64,000 bases of DNA from Prescottella sp. R16 (GCF_030656875.1 NZ_CP130943.1:186001-250000), one strand, 5' to 3'. Shown: positions 16,716 through 26,137, counted from the first letter of the stretch. Numbers and translations: made by a program. Notes: generated by a model from the letters alone, not told the origin.

Positions 16716-17024
16716 CTACATGCCGGCGGCGAGCGCCGCGCCGAGCGTGTGGTCGCCGTCCCGATAGGCGGCGGCCTGGGCCCGCAACGTGGCCGCGGCG
16801 GCCGTCAACTCCTCGATCCCGCGGGCCGCGGCCGGCCCGAACGATTCGGCGAGCCGATTGAAATAGCCCGCGGCCAGTACCGATACCTCCTCGGAACCCG
16901 ACGGCGGCACGGTCAGTGCGGGGGTCGCGGCGGCCACGACCGTCTGCAGACGGACGGCGAGCGCATCCAGTTCTGCAGCGGCCGCCACGAGGACGTCCGG
17001 GTCGACGAACACGTGATCCGGCAT
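16716..17024 (-). CDS. PE family protein
   Basis: A 102-residue protein consisting of only a PE-type helical hairpin. It begins MPDHVFVDPDVLVAAAAELD and ends AAYRDGDHTLGAALAAGM. YRDGD fits the YxxxD/E type VII secretion signal located after helix 2. ATG 17024 has an ideal GAGGAG Shine-Dalgarno seven bases upstream on the minus strand, so longer frames to 17126 are not needed. It lies 29 bases upstream of the PPE gene, the normal PE-PPE order. There is no C-terminal PGRS-like extension. Confidence 0.83.
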   Translation of the reverse strand: MPDHVFVDPDVLVAAAAELDALAVRLQTVVAAATPALTVPPSGSEEVSVLAAGYFNRLAESFGPAAARGIEELTAAAATLRAQAAAYRDGDHTLGAALAAGM

Positions 17025-17139
17025 GACGGTGACTCCTCGCATCGGGGACGACGACACGGAACGCACTACGTTCCTCGAAGGCTTGGACGTCCGGGGAGGC
17101 CGGTCGGTTCCACGTGGAACCGACAAATTTCGTCGCGGG

Positions 17140-17490
17140 TCAGCCCCAGCCGAGCTCGTGCAGCCGGTCCTCTTCGATACCGAAGTAGTGGGCTATCTCG
17201 TGGACGACCGTCACCATCACCTCGTGCACCACCTGCTCCTCGGTGTCGCACACGTCGAGCAGGGCGTCCCGGTAGATCGAGATGGTGTCGGGCAGGGCGC
17301 CGCCGTAGTGGCTGTCCCGCTCGGTGAGGGCGATGCCCTGGTACAGGCCGAGCAGTGTCGGCTCCTCGTCGTTGCGGGGTTCGACCAGCACGACCACGTT
17401 GTCGATCGCTGCCGCGAGCTGCGGCGGAATCAGGTCGAGGGCGTCGGACACCAGTTCCTCGAAGCGGGCGTCCGACATCGTCACCGGCAC
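17140..17490 (-). CDS. Minimal zinc metallopeptidase family protein
   Basis: A 116-residue minimal zincin. VTVVHEIAHYFGIEEDRLHELGWG carries HExxH plus the downstream Glu/Asp and ends in a conserved LG tail. It begins with FEELVSDALDLIPPQL, a common block in this actinobacterial family (Rv3836-like). Its substrate is unknown. The GTG start at 17490 lies one base after the stop of the septum-formation-like gene, which suggests translational coupling; ATG 17478 is an alternative start. M. tuberculosis has the same two-gene order (Rv3835-Rv3836). Confidence 0.88.
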   Translation of the reverse strand: MPVTMSDARFEELVSDALDLIPPQLAAAIDNVVVLVEPRNDEEPTLLGLYQGIALTERDSHYGGALPDTISIYRDALLDVCDTEEQVVHEVMVTVVHEIAHYFGIEEDRLHELGWG

Positions 17491-17491
17491 G

Positions 17492-18574
17492 TCAGCCGCC
17501 GGCCGGGGGCAGGGGAGCGGCGCCCGGTAGCGGCGTCGGCAGTGACCGGCCTTCCGGGGCCGGCGGCGGCGGGACCGGGGCCTGACCGTTGATCAGGATG
17601 TCGCCCTTCGCGGAGCCGACGATCGTCGCGAAGCCGTTGCCGTCGACCTCCTTGCCGATCGAACAGTTGATCTTGCGGCTGCCGACGAGCCAGCTGTCGA
17701 GATCCAGGTTGTCCCAGAACAGGGTGAGGGTCTTGTCGCGCAGCACGTCGGGGGAGCCGAGATAGCCGTTGCTCGCGTCCGTGCACGCCTTCTCGAGGAA
17801 CCGGTCCTGATCCTCGACCGACGGCATACCTCCCGGGAACTGGCTGGCCAGGTCGACGACACCGACCACCTCGAACGCGTGCGGTTGCGCGCAGTCCACC
17901 GGATCGGACGGCACGTTCTGGTTGATGCCGATGCAGGTACCCACGTCCCACACCTTCGACTGGTCCTGGTCGGCGACCGTCCCCTGGATCGGCAGCAGCG
18001 AGCCGGTGACACCGGAGAACTGCAGGCCGCAGCGGATGGTGCGTTCGCCCGCGGACCAGCCGGCCTCACCCGGATTGATCAGGCCGACGCTGAACTTGCC
18101 CTTCGGATCGAACCGTCCGGCCAGGTAGGTGTCGACGGCGGGCGCGCACTGTTCGTCGCGCAGTTCGGAGAACCGCAACACCCCGGGGAACTTCGAGCCC
18201 GGCCCGAACTCGACGCCCGGATACAGGCTCAGGTCGATGTCGGTGGCCACCTCGAACAGGTGCGGCTGCCCGCAGTCGACCTGCTCGAGATCGCTCGCGT
18301 CGGACTTCGTCCAGGTGAGGCAGTCGCCGGTGGTGGCGGTGCCGAACGCCTCGCCGGCGACGGCACCCGTGGGCTGCGGCCCGGCCACGAGACTCGGCGC
18401 GGGCAGATTGTCGCCGCGGTCGAACCCGCCCGACAGGAAGATCGTGGCGACGGCGGCCAGCAGCGCCCCGATCGCGACCAGGGCCAGGGCGCGCCTGGTG
18501 ACCGGCGCGGACAGGTGCCGACTCCGGCCCGGTTGCTGATTCGGTTCGGTAGCTTCCTCGGACATCCCGTCCAT
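17492..18574 (-). CDS. Septum-formation-domain membrane protein
   Basis: A 360-residue protein with a short cytosolic N-terminus, one membrane helix (RALALVAIGALLAAVATIFL) and an extracellular region. That region holds two copies of a Cys-rich module: TTGDCLTWTKSDASDLEQVD plus CGQPHLFEVA, then VGTCIGINQNVPSDPVD plus CAQPHAFEVVGVVDL, as in the septum formation (PF13845-type) family. Cys pairs probably form disulfides outside the cell. The C-terminus is Pro-rich. ATG 18574 is used, with ATG 18565 also possible. A septum role is a family name, not demonstrated here. Confidence 0.8.
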   Translation of the reverse strand: MDGMSEEATEPNQQPGRSRHLSAPVTRRALALVAIGALLAAVATIFLSGGFDRGDNLPAPSLVAGPQPTGAVAGEAFGTATTGDCLTWTKSDASDLEQVDCGQPHLFEVATDIDLSLYPGVEFGPGSKFPGVLRFSELRDEQCAPAVDTYLAGRFDPKGKFSVGLINPGEAGWSAGERTIRCGLQFSGVTGSLLPIQGTVADQDQSKVWDVGTCIGINQNVPSDPVDCAQPHAFEVVGVVDLASQFPGGMPSVEDQDRFLEKACTDASNGYLGSPDVLRDKTLTLFWDNLDLDSWLVGSRKINCSIGKEVDGNGFATIVGSAKGDILINGQAPVPPPPAPEGRSLPTPLPGAAPLPPAGG

Positions 18575-18625
18575 AATGCCTGCAATCGGCGCGGATGCCG
18601 AAGTTTCCACGTAGGTTCGTGCACC

Positions 18626-19036
18626 ATGAGTGAGGAACATCCCGCTGCGCCCGACGCCGACGTGCAGGAGTTGGCCGGTCGCGTGTTCGACATGGCCCGG
18701 GCCGGGGACTCGGTCACATTGGCGAAGTACGTCGACGCCGGAGTGCCGGTGAACCTGACCAACAGCAGCGGCGACACCCTCGTCATGCTCGCCGCCTATC
18801 ACGGGCACGCCGACGCGGTGCGTGCGCTGGTCGACCGCGGCGCCGACGTGAACCGGCCCAACGACCGCGGTCAGACCCCGCTCGCGGGTGCCGTCTTCAA
18901 GGGAGAGGACGCCGTCGTGGCCGCCCTCGTCGACGCCGGAGCGGACCCGTCCGCCGGTCAGCCGTCCGCGATCGACGCCGCACGTATGTTCGGACGCGAC
19001 GACTACCTGGGCATCCTCGACCCCGGCGCGCACTGA
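18626..19036 (+). CDS. Ankyrin repeat protein
   Basis: A 136-residue cytosolic protein made of about three to four ankyrin repeats. [20 protein letters not shown] and [20 protein letters not shown] are canonical G-TPL-AA-GH--VV-LL repeats, with [11 protein letters not shown] and DAGADPSA loops. Such repeats serve as protein-binding scaffolds; no partner is evident. It is divergent from the septum-type gene and lies 43 bases upstream of serS. ATG 18626 is the first codon of the repeat-bearing frame. Confidence 0.88.
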   Translation: MSEEHPAAPDADVQELAGRVFDMARAGDSVTLAKYVDAGVPVNLTNSSGDTLVMLAAYHGHADAVRALVDRGADVNRPNDRGQTPLAGAVFKGEDAVVAALVDAGADPSAGQPSAIDAARMFGRDDYLGILDPGAH

Positions 19037-19079
19037 GTCGCGTGGGCGGGGCCGGGCCCACACAGTAGAGTTCCAAGGC

Positions 19080-20339
19080 GTGATTGACCTCAAGTTCCTT
19101 CGCGAGAACCCCGACGTCGTCCGCACCTCGCAGCGCACCCGCGGCGAAGACCCCGGTCTGGTCGACGCGCTGCTCGAGGCCGACGCATCCCGCCGTGCCG
19201 CCGTCCTGGCCGGCGACACGCTGCGCGCCGAGCAGAAGGCGTTCGGCAAGAAGGTGGGGCAGGCGTCCCCCGAGGAGCGTCCGGCGCTGCTCGCGGGCTC
19301 CAAGGAACTGGCCCAGAAGGTGAAGGACGCGGAAGCCGCGCAGCACGAGGCGCAGGCCCGGCTGGACGAGGCGCACCGCGCGATCTCCAACATCGTGCAG
19401 GACGGCGCCCCGGCCGGCGGCGAGGACGACTTCGTCACCCTCGAGACCGTCGGCGAGATCCCCACGTTCGACTTCGAACCCAAGGACCACCTCGAACTCG
19501 GTGAGTCGCTCGGCCTGATCGACATGGAACGTGGCGCCAAGGTGTCCGGCTCGCGGTTCTACTTCCTCACCGGCTTCGGCGCGATGCTCCAACTGGGCAT
19601 GCTGCAGCTCGCCGCGCAGAAGGCCATGGCCAACGGGTTCACCATGATGATCCCGCCCGTGCTGGTGCGTCCCGAGATCATGCAGGGCACCGGCTTCCTC
19701 GGCCAGCACGCCGACGAGATCTACCACCTCGCCGACGACGACCTGTACCTCGTCGGCACCTCCGAGGTCCCGCTCGCCGGCTACCACTCCGGCGAGATCC
19801 TCGACCTGTCGAACGGCCCCAAGCGGTACGCCGGCTGGTCGTCGTGCTTCCGCCGCGAAGCGGGCAGCTACGGCAAGGACACCCGCGGCATCATCCGCGT
19901 CCACCAGTTCGACAAGGTCGAGATGTTCACCTACTGCAAGCCCGAAGACGCGGACGCGGAACACCAGCGTCTCCTCGCCTGGGAACGCGACATGCTCGAC
20001 GCCATGGAACTCTCGTACCGCGTCATCGACGTCGCCGGCGGCGACCTCGGCTCCTCTGCCGCCCGCAAGTTCGACTGCGAGGCATGGGTTCCCACGCAGC
20101 AGGCGTACCGGGAGCTCACCTCGACGTCGAACTGCACTACCTACCAGGCGCGCCGCCTGAGCGTCCGCTACCGCGACGAGAACGGCAAGCCCCAGATCGC
20201 CTCCACCCTCAACGGCACCCTCGCCACCACCCGCTGGCTCGTCGCCATCCTCGAAAACCACCAGCAGGCAGACGGATCCGTACGCGTCCCGGCCGCCCTC
20301 GTGCCGTTCGTCGGGCGTGAGGTGCTGACGGCGCCGTAG
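19080..20339 (+). CDS. serS: Seryl-tRNA synthetase
   Basis: A 419-residue class II seryl-tRNA synthetase that charges tRNA-Ser. [20 protein letters not shown] is the standard start, followed by the N-terminal coiled-coil arm (residues about 25-105) that grips the tRNA long arm. The catalytic domain shows motif 1 ([16 protein letters not shown]), motif 2 ([22 protein letters not shown]) and motif 3 ([18 protein letters not shown]). The GTG start at 19080 matches the family start exactly. A hairpin follows the stop. Confidence 0.98.
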   Translation: MIDLKFLRENPDVVRTSQRTRGEDPGLVDALLEADASRRAAVLAGDTLRAEQKAFGKKVGQASPEERPALLAGSKELAQKVKDAEAAQHEAQARLDEAHRAISNIVQDGAPAGGEDDFVTLETVGEIPTFDFEPKDHLELGESLGLIDMERGAKVSGSRFYFLTGFGAMLQLGMLQLAAQKAMANGFTMMIPPVLVRPEIMQGTGFLGQHADEIYHLADDDLYLVGTSEVPLAGYHSGEILDLSNGPKRYAGWSSCFRREAGSYGKDTRGIIRVHQFDKVEMFTYCKPEDADAEHQRLLAWERDMLDAMELSYRVIDVAGGDLGSSAARKFDCEAWVPTQQAYRELTSTSNCTTYQARRLSVRYRDENGKPQIASTLNGTLATTRWLVAILENHQQADGSVRVPAALVPFVGREVLTAP

Positions 20340-20358
20340 TTTCTCGCTTTCCGTTGTG

Positions 20359-20407
20359 GCCGAATGTCACATGCGTTCAGTCCAACTGAACGCATGTGAC
20401 ATTCGGC
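20359..20407. terminator. Bidirectional terminator hairpin after serS
   Basis: Perfect 22-bp arms beginning GCCGAATGTCACATGCGTTC, with a 5-base TCCAA loop. It lies between the convergent serS and thioesterase genes, 20 bases after the serS stop and 16 bases beyond the thioesterase stop. Confidence 0.82.
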
Positions 20408-20423
20408 AGACGCGCTTTCGGGG

Positions 20424-20912
20424 TCAGCGCAGGATCAGGCAGGTGGTCGACGCGGTCGCCAGGAGCCGGTCCTGCTCGTCGCGGACCTCGGCGCGGGCGG
20501 TCGCCGTGGTTCGGCCGGTGTGCTCCGAAAAACCGTGCACGCGAATCGGTCCCGCGCCGGCCTTGATGCCGCGGAGGTAGCGGACGGTGATGTCGAGCGT
20601 CGTGTAGTGGATGCCGGCGGGCAGCGTGCTCGACACGGAGAAGCCCATCGCGGTGTCGATCATCGTGGCGATGACGCCGCCGTGCACGCTGCCGACGGCG
20701 TTGTAGTGCCACTCGGCCGGCTCGGCGGTGATCTCGACGAACCCCTCACGGGCGTCGGTGACGCGGAAACCGAGGGTGCTCGCGGTCGGATGGTGCGGGA
20801 CGGTGCCGTCGACGAGACCGCGGACGAACTCGAGTCCGCTGAGGTTTCGGTTCGCGTCGGCGATGGGGGCGGGATCGTTCCACGTGTAGGTGCGCTGGCG
20901 TTCGTGTGACAC
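20424..20912 (-). CDS. PaaI family (hotdog-fold) thioesterase
   Basis: A 162-residue hotdog-fold protein of the PaaI/YdiI type, expected to hydrolyse acyl-CoA thioesters. The active-site block NAVGSVHGGVIATMIDTAMG carries the HGG motif and catalytic acid region. ITVRYLRGI and the C-terminal VRDEQDRLLATASTTCLIL complete the fold. GTG 20912 (MSHERQRTYTW) is chosen over the longer frame starting at 20948. Its substrate is unknown. The intergenic region upstream is shared with the Ig-like gene cluster. Confidence 0.87.
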   Translation of the reverse strand: MSHERQRTYTWNDPAPIADANRNLSGLEFVRGLVDGTVPHHPTASTLGFRVTDAREGFVEITAEPAEWHYNAVGSVHGGVIATMIDTAMGFSVSSTLPAGIHYTTLDITVRYLRGIKAGAGPIRVHGFSEHTGRTTATARAEVRDEQDRLLATASTTCLILR

Positions 20913-20987
20913 GCCCCGGACGGTACCGGGTGGCCGTGTCGGAGACACAGTTCCTGCATGACGGCCGGCCGGGTGTTGTTGCAGATC

Positions 20988-21016
20988 AGCGCTTCGTTAG
21001 TGGCACTAACAGCGCT
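20988..21016. promoter_or_regulatory. Operator-like palindrome upstream of the Ig-like genes
   Basis: GTTAGTG G CACTAAC (20996-21010) is a perfect 7-bp-arm palindrome. It is flanked by AGCGCT at 20988-20993 and AGCGCT at 21011-21016, giving an extended symmetry with a one- to two-base offset. It lies about 125 bases upstream of the first Ig-like gene start and 75 bases upstream of the thioesterase start, so it could serve either. The binding protein is unknown. Confidence 0.45.
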
Positions 21017-21139
21017 GGAAAAGTTTCTGGACAGTTGTTCGACTAAAACCGATACACAGATGTGACACCGTCGTTATGGTGTAGCGGCTCGTACGGATTT
21101 CCTCCCCCTCATCTGCAACTTCTCACCAGGAAGTGATGC

Positions 21140-23527
21140 ATGCGCAATCCACTACTCCGGCGATATGCCGCGCCTGTCACCGGCGTCGCGCTCGTCGCCG
21201 GGACACTGCTGGTCGTCGCGCCGGCGACGGCATCGGCTGCCGATGCCCCGGTCACGACGACGACCGATTTCAAGACCACGTGCAAGGCGAACAACTCGAT
21301 CAAGCAGGTCGTCAAGACGACCGACTCGTCGGTGACGGTCTCCGCTCCGACGACGGTGGAGCCCGGCGAAACGTTCACCTACCGCATTCAGCTCGGTCCG
21401 TCGTCATATCCGAACTCCGACTCCGGTGCCACGACGACCAACATCTCCCGACTCAAGTTCGACTTCATGATTCCGGACAACACGACGTTCGTCGGTGCAA
21501 CGGTGGCCGGTTCGGGGATCAACCTCGACAATGTGGCCCCGAGTGTCATCCGTATCGACGAGTCCGGCAGCCCTTCCGCGACGGGCCAGATCCTGCGCCT
21601 GTCCGGCAACAACGAGGTGACCGGAAACGGACCGTCCGGCAAGACGAGCACCAGTGCCGAGGGCGGTATCCGGGCTCCCAAACTGAAGAAGAACCTCGAT
21701 GGAACCGCCAACGGTAGTGGTGACAGCTGGTTCCAGCTCCCGGCCGTCGATGTGACCGTCGTCGCCGGAGCTGCCGGTACCCCGATCCAACCGAAGATTC
21801 GTACCGGTGGTGCGGCGGGCAACTTCAATGCCTTCGAGAACTTCAACACCACTCTGCCGAAGGCGTCTGCATTCCTGGTCGGCACGCAATGGGCCGACAC
21901 GCGTTGCAGTCCCCGCGATACGGAAGGTGGCGCTCTCAACGCCGGTGCCGGCCCGTTGGCGACGATCAATGTCGTTGCCGCGCAGGTGTCGACGACGACG
22001 GACCTGTCGGCTCCGGCGACGGCGGAGACCGGTGCTCCGGTGGCGTTGACCGCAACCGTGGCTCCGGTCGGGGCGACGGGCTCGGTGCAGTTCAAGGACA
22101 ACGGCACCGATATCGGTGCGGCTGTTGCCGTGGAGAACGGCACGGCGACGCTGAACCACACGTTCGAGTCGGCCGGTTCGCACAAGATCACCGCAGTGTT
22201 CACGGCGACCGGGAACTTCACCGGGTCGACGTCGAGCGAGCGCACTGTGACGGTGTCCGATCCGATTCCCGTCGATGTCGAGACCACGCTCGGGCTGACG
22301 GTCCCGCAGGACGCGGAGACCGGTACGGTCGTCGACCTGACTGCGACGGTCACGCCGTCGAACGCGCAGGGCTCCGTGCAGTTCCAGGACAACGGCACCG
22401 ATATCGGTGGCCCGGTCACCGTGTCGAACGGCTCTGCCACGCTGCAGCATTCGTTCTCGACAGCCGGTGCCCGCAGTATCACCGCAGTCTTCACGGGCAG
22501 CCCCGGATTCACCGGATCCGCGGCCGCAGCACAGACGGTGACGGTGGCGGATCCCGAGGTTCCGGCCACCCAGACCGCGACCACACTGTCGGTGCCGGAG
22601 AACGCGGACGCGGGTGAGCAGGTGACCCTGTCCGCGACGGTTGCCCCGGCTCCGTCCGGCGGTACCGTCCAGTTCAAGGTTGCCGGTACCCCGGTGGGCG
22701 CCCCGATCGTCGTGGACGGCAGCGGCACGGCGAGCATGCCGTACACGTTCAACGCGGCCGGCTCGTTCGGTGTGTCCGCCGTGTACTCGGGTACGGCCGG
22801 GTTCACGAGCTCGACGGCTACGGCGCAGACCGTGACGGTGACCGCGCCGACGCCGGTCGACTCCGCCACCACCACGATGCTGAGTGTGCCCGGCAACGCC
22901 AAGACCGGTGAGCCGGAACAGCTGTACGCCACCGTCTACGACACCGGAACAGCGGAGACGATCGCGAGTATCGGCACCGTCGAGTTCTTCGACGGCAGCA
23001 CGTCGATCGGCACTGCCCCGGTGGTCGACGGTGTCGCGACCCTGACGCACACCTTCACCGCGACGGGCAGCCGCACGATCACCGCGACGTTCAGCGGCGG
23101 AACCGGATTCACCGGATCGTCCGCCACCGCGAAGCAGGTGCAGGTGACGGCCCCGACCCCGGTGGACGTCCAGACCGCCACGGTCCTCACGGTTCCGGCG
23201 ACAGCGACGACCGGTGCGGCCGTGGAACTCTCGGCGCAGGTGACGGGTACCGGCAATGCTGCGATCACCGGTACGGTCCAGTTCTTCGACGGTGATAAGC
23301 CGATCGGTGACGCGATCACGATCGTCGACGGCAAGGCCGTGCTGAACCACACGTTCACCACCGCAGGTGCTCACGACATCCGTGTCGTGTTCAGCGGCGG
23401 CCAGGGTGTCGCGGACTCGACGTCGAGCACCCAGAGCGTTCAGGTGACCGGCGGTGACACGGGTGGCAACCCGGGCGGCTTCGGCAGCCTCGGTGATCTG
23501 CTCGGCGGCTTGAACTTCGGGTCGTAA
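21140..23527 (+). CDS. Secreted Ig-like repeat protein 1
   Basis: A 795-residue secreted protein. A signal peptide is clear (TGVALVAGTLLVVAPATASA, cleavage near residue 34). A unique N-terminal domain of about 240 residues (SVTVSAPTTVEPGETFTYRI) precedes five bacterial Ig-like (Big_3_5-type) repeats of about 90 residues, each with the pattern ATxxTGxPVxLTATVxP, GSVQFKDNGTDIG, and HTFxxAGxHxITAVF. A Gly-rich linker leads to the tail GSLGDLLGGLNFGS. There is no LPXTG or C-terminal membrane helix. A surface or adhesive role is inferred. AGGAAG precedes ATG 21140. Confidence 0.85.
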   Translation: MRNPLLRRYAAPVTGVALVAGTLLVVAPATASAADAPVTTTTDFKTTCKANNSIKQVVKTTDSSVTVSAPTTVEPGETFTYRIQLGPSSYPNSDSGATTTNISRLKFDFMIPDNTTFVGATVAGSGINLDNVAPSVIRIDESGSPSATGQILRLSGNNEVTGNGPSGKTSTSAEGGIRAPKLKKNLDGTANGSGDSWFQLPAVDVTVVAGAAGTPIQPKIRTGGAAGNFNAFENFNTTLPKASAFLVGTQWADTRCSPRDTEGGALNAGAGPLATINVVAAQVSTTTDLSAPATAETGAPVALTATVAPVGATGSVQFKDNGTDIGAAVAVENGTATLNHTFESAGSHKITAVFTATGNFTGSTSSERTVTVSDPIPVDVETTLGLTVPQDAETGTVVDLTATVTPSNAQGSVQFQDNGTDIGGPVTVSNGSATLQHSFSTAGARSITAVFTGSPGFTGSAAAAQTVTVADPEVPATQTATTLSVPENADAGEQVTLSATVAPAPSGGTVQFKVAGTPVGAPIVVDGSGTASMPYTFNAAGSFGVSAVYSGTAGFTSSTATAQTVTVTAPTPVDSATTTMLSVPGNAKTGEPEQLYATVYDTGTAETIASIGTVEFFDGSTSIGTAPVVDGVATLTHTFTATGSRTITATFSGGTGFTGSSATAKQVQVTAPTPVDVQTATVLTVPATATTGAAVELSAQVTGTGNAAITGTVQFFDGDKPIGDAITIVDGKAVLNHTFTTAGAHDIRVVFSGGQGVADSTSSTQSVQVTGGDTGGNPGGFGSLGDLLGGLNFGS

Positions 23528-23542
23528 GCAGTACCAGAGTTC

Positions 23543-23579
23543 CAGGCGGGGTCCCGGCCGGAGTGCCGGGCCCCGCCTG
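23543..23579 (+). terminator. Hairpin after Ig-like gene 1
   Basis: A GC-rich stem pairs CAGGCGGGG-CCCGGC with GCCGGG-CCCCGCCTG around CGGAGT, with one bulged T. It starts 15 bases after the stop and suits a factor-independent terminator or RNA 3' stabiliser. The next gene starts about 70 bases later. Confidence 0.62.
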
Positions 23580-23651
23580 AGGGCCCCGCCGATCACATCG
23601 GGGTATTTCGCATTGCTGGGTCGGGGAAGCGCACACCAGAGGGAGAATTCA

Positions 23652-26024
23652 GTGGGACTGTCAGCCTTACGGCGGCTCGCCACACCCGTCATCGCGGGTA
23701 TCGCGGCAGCCGGACTCGTGGTCGCGGGAAGCGGCCCAGCATTCGCAGCTGATCCGCCGCCCCCGTCGAGTAACCAGAGCTCGACCGACAACGTGAAGTT
23801 CAAGAGAGAAGTGGTCGGCAGCAACGTCGTTCACCGCGGTGACACCGTCACCTACAAGAGCCGGATCTGGATCGACAGCGGAGTCGAACGCTATCTCCCG
23901 AAGGTGCGTGACGTCCCGCCGGCAGGCTTCACTCTGGTACCCGGCAGTGCCAAGCTGACCTACCTGAACGCAACGAACAAGGTCACGTTCAGCAACGAGT
24001 CCGACGGTGGTGTCAGCGCCAAGTGCAGCGGCAGCGGATGCAACGCCTTCGGCAACGGCTACATCGTCAAGAGCGGGCAAGACGTCACCCTCGAGGTGAG
24101 CTACAAGGTGCCCGAGACCTACGCGTTCAGCACGGTCGACAGCGGGCTGCTGTTCGACGTCTGGTCGTTTACCGGTAATCCCAAGGGCTCCAATCCGTTC
24201 AACGTCAAGGTGCGCGTCGAGGAGATCGGCACGACGACGACGTTGCAGGCCCCATCCGCCGCGACGACCGGTGACGCGGTGACCCTCACCGCAACGGTGA
24301 ATCCGGGTGACGCGACGGGACAGGTGCAGTTCAAGGACGGCGGCACCGACATCGGTTCGCCCGTTACTCCGGTGAACGGTGTGGCGACGTTGAGTCACGC
24401 TTTTGCCTCATCCGGAACACGCAACCTCACCGCAGAGTTCATTCCCGGCACAGGCTATTTCGGATCAACCTCTGCACCCCACTCCATCTCGGTGGCCGAT
24501 CCGGTCGTGACCACTGCCCTCGCCGTGTCGGCGCCGGCCACGGCGGTGTCCGGTACCGAGGTCGCGCTCACGGCCGACGTCACCCCGTCGAATGCGGCCG
24601 GTACGGTGCAGTTCTCGGACAACGGCACCGCGATCGGCTCACCGGTGACGGTGTCGAACGGTACGGCCGTTCTGCCGCACACCTTCACCGTGTCCGGTGC
24701 ACACGACATCACCGCAGAGTTCGTCGGTGCCACCGGTTTCACGAACGCGACTGCGTCGGCGCAGACCGTCGACGTGTCGGATCCGGATCAGCAGACGTCG
24801 GTGAGTGTCCAGGTTCCGGCGGACGCCACCACCGGTGACGCTGTCACTCTCACCGCGAACGTGACCCCGCAGAACGCGCACGGCACCGTCCAGTTCAAGG
24901 TCGACGGCACTGCGGTCGGTAGCCCGGTCACCGTCGTCGACGGTGTCGCCACGGCGCCGCACACGTTCGACGCGGCCGGTGAATTCGCTGTCACCGCCGA
25001 CTTCGCCGGAGCTACCGGGTTCACGAGCTCGACTGCTGCGGCGCAGAACGTCACCGTCACCGATCCCGATGTGGAGACGTCGCTGTCGCTGACGGTTCCG
25101 GCGTCCGCGACCACCGGTGAGTCCACCGACCTGTCGGCGGCGGTCACCCCGTCGTCCGCGCAGGGCACGGTGCAGTTCTCGGTCGGTGGTGTCTCGGTCG
25201 GCTCCCCGGTCCCCGTGGTGAACGGTTCCGCGGTTCTGCCGCACACGTTCGACACTGCCGGTGAGTTCGCGGTGTCCGCGGTTTACTCCGGGGCAACGGG
25301 TTTCACCGGCTCGACGGCGCAGTCGCAGACCGTCACCGTGACCGATCCGGCTCCGGTCGACGTCGAAACCTCCACTCTCGTCGGTGTTCCCGCAGCAGCG
25401 ACGACCGGTGTGGACACCACCCTGTCGGTGACCGTGCAGCCCAAGACCGGCACCGAGGTGCCGTCCGGCTCGGTGCAGTTCCGTGACAACGGCAACCCGA
25501 TCGGGAACCCCGTGACCCTCGACAACGGTTCGGGCTCGCTGATCCACGTCTTCACCGCTACGGGCACGCATCAGATCACCGCCGACTACACCCCGGACGC
25601 CGGCTTCGTGGGATCGACGTCGACGCAGCGCCCCGTCGTGGTGTCGGCTCCGAACCTCGCGGACGTCGAGTCGTCGGTCGTGATCACCTCGACGCAGTCG
25701 GCCGTCGCCGGTACCGCGTTCACAGTGAAGGCCCAGGTGATCGGCGCGGACACCCTGCCCGGGACGGTGCAGTTCTTCGACGGTGCCGTGGAGATCGGGC
25801 AGCCCGTCGCGGTCGTGAACGGTACGGCCGAGCTCGTCCACACCTTCACGACGAGCGGACCGCACCAGATCCACGCGGTCTATTCGGGTGGTGCCGGTGT
25901 CACCGGCTCCACCTCACCGGTCCAGATCATCGACGTCGCCGCATCCGGTGACGGTGGTGGCGACGGTGGCGAGACCGGCACCGGTTCGTTGGGCAGCCTG
26001 AGCGGACTGCGTTTCGGTTCCTGA
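23652..26024 (+). CDS. Secreted Ig-like repeat protein 2
   Basis: A 790-residue paralogue of the preceding gene. GTG 23652 has GGGAG seven bases upstream; the longer frame to 23613 lacks support. The signal peptide (RRLATPVIAGIAAAGLVVAG, ending AFAA) is followed by a DUF11-like N-terminal domain (VVHRGDTVTYKSRIWIDSGV, then VPPAGFTLVPGSAKLTY). Six Ig-like repeats with VQFSDNGTAIGSPVTVSNGT-like cores follow. The C-terminus is a Gly/Asp linker and the tail GSLGSLSGLRFGS, nearly the same as in protein 1. A surface role is likely; the attachment mechanism is unknown. Confidence 0.86.
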   Translation: MGLSALRRLATPVIAGIAAAGLVVAGSGPAFAADPPPPSSNQSSTDNVKFKREVVGSNVVHRGDTVTYKSRIWIDSGVERYLPKVRDVPPAGFTLVPGSAKLTYLNATNKVTFSNESDGGVSAKCSGSGCNAFGNGYIVKSGQDVTLEVSYKVPETYAFSTVDSGLLFDVWSFTGNPKGSNPFNVKVRVEEIGTTTTLQAPSAATTGDAVTLTATVNPGDATGQVQFKDGGTDIGSPVTPVNGVATLSHAFASSGTRNLTAEFIPGTGYFGSTSAPHSISVADPVVTTALAVSAPATAVSGTEVALTADVTPSNAAGTVQFSDNGTAIGSPVTVSNGTAVLPHTFTVSGAHDITAEFVGATGFTNATASAQTVDVSDPDQQTSVSVQVPADATTGDAVTLTANVTPQNAHGTVQFKVDGTAVGSPVTVVDGVATAPHTFDAAGEFAVTADFAGATGFTSSTAAAQNVTVTDPDVETSLSLTVPASATTGESTDLSAAVTPSSAQGTVQFSVGGVSVGSPVPVVNGSAVLPHTFDTAGEFAVSAVYSGATGFTGSTAQSQTVTVTDPAPVDVETSTLVGVPAAATTGVDTTLSVTVQPKTGTEVPSGSVQFRDNGNPIGNPVTLDNGSGSLIHVFTATGTHQITADYTPDAGFVGSTSTQRPVVVSAPNLADVESSVVITSTQSAVAGTAFTVKAQVIGADTLPGTVQFFDGAVEIGQPVAVVNGTAELVHTFTTSGPHQIHAVYSGGAGVTGSTSPVQIIDVAASGDGGGDGGETGTGSLGSLSGLRFGS

Positions 26025-26040
26025 CGCACACCGAGTTTCG

Positions 26041-26079
26041 GGGATGTGGCCCCTGCCGACACGGCAGGGGCCACATCCC
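26041..26079 (+). terminator. Hairpin after Ig-like gene 2
   Basis: Perfect 18-bp arms beginning GGGATGTGGCCCCTGCCG around ACA, 16 bases past the stop. Confidence 0.78.
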
Positions 26080-26118
26080 GCCAATTCGGCACTTCTGTAT
26101 CGATTTCGTGACGATCCT

Positions 26119-26137
26119 GGACGTACGTCCTATAGAG
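26119..26137 (+). promoter_or_regulatory. Palindrome next to a -10-like element
   Basis: GGACGTACGTCC is a perfect 12-bp palindrome directly followed by TATAGAG, a good -10 match. An operator overlapping the spacer of a promoter for Ig-like gene 3 fits this layout. The implied leader would be about 260 bases. Confidence 0.4.

Noticed and set aside
21990..25930. CRISPR-like or tandem DNA repeats in the Ig-like genes
   Set aside because: The repetition is at protein level (about 90-residue modules) and the DNA repeats are diverged and in frame.
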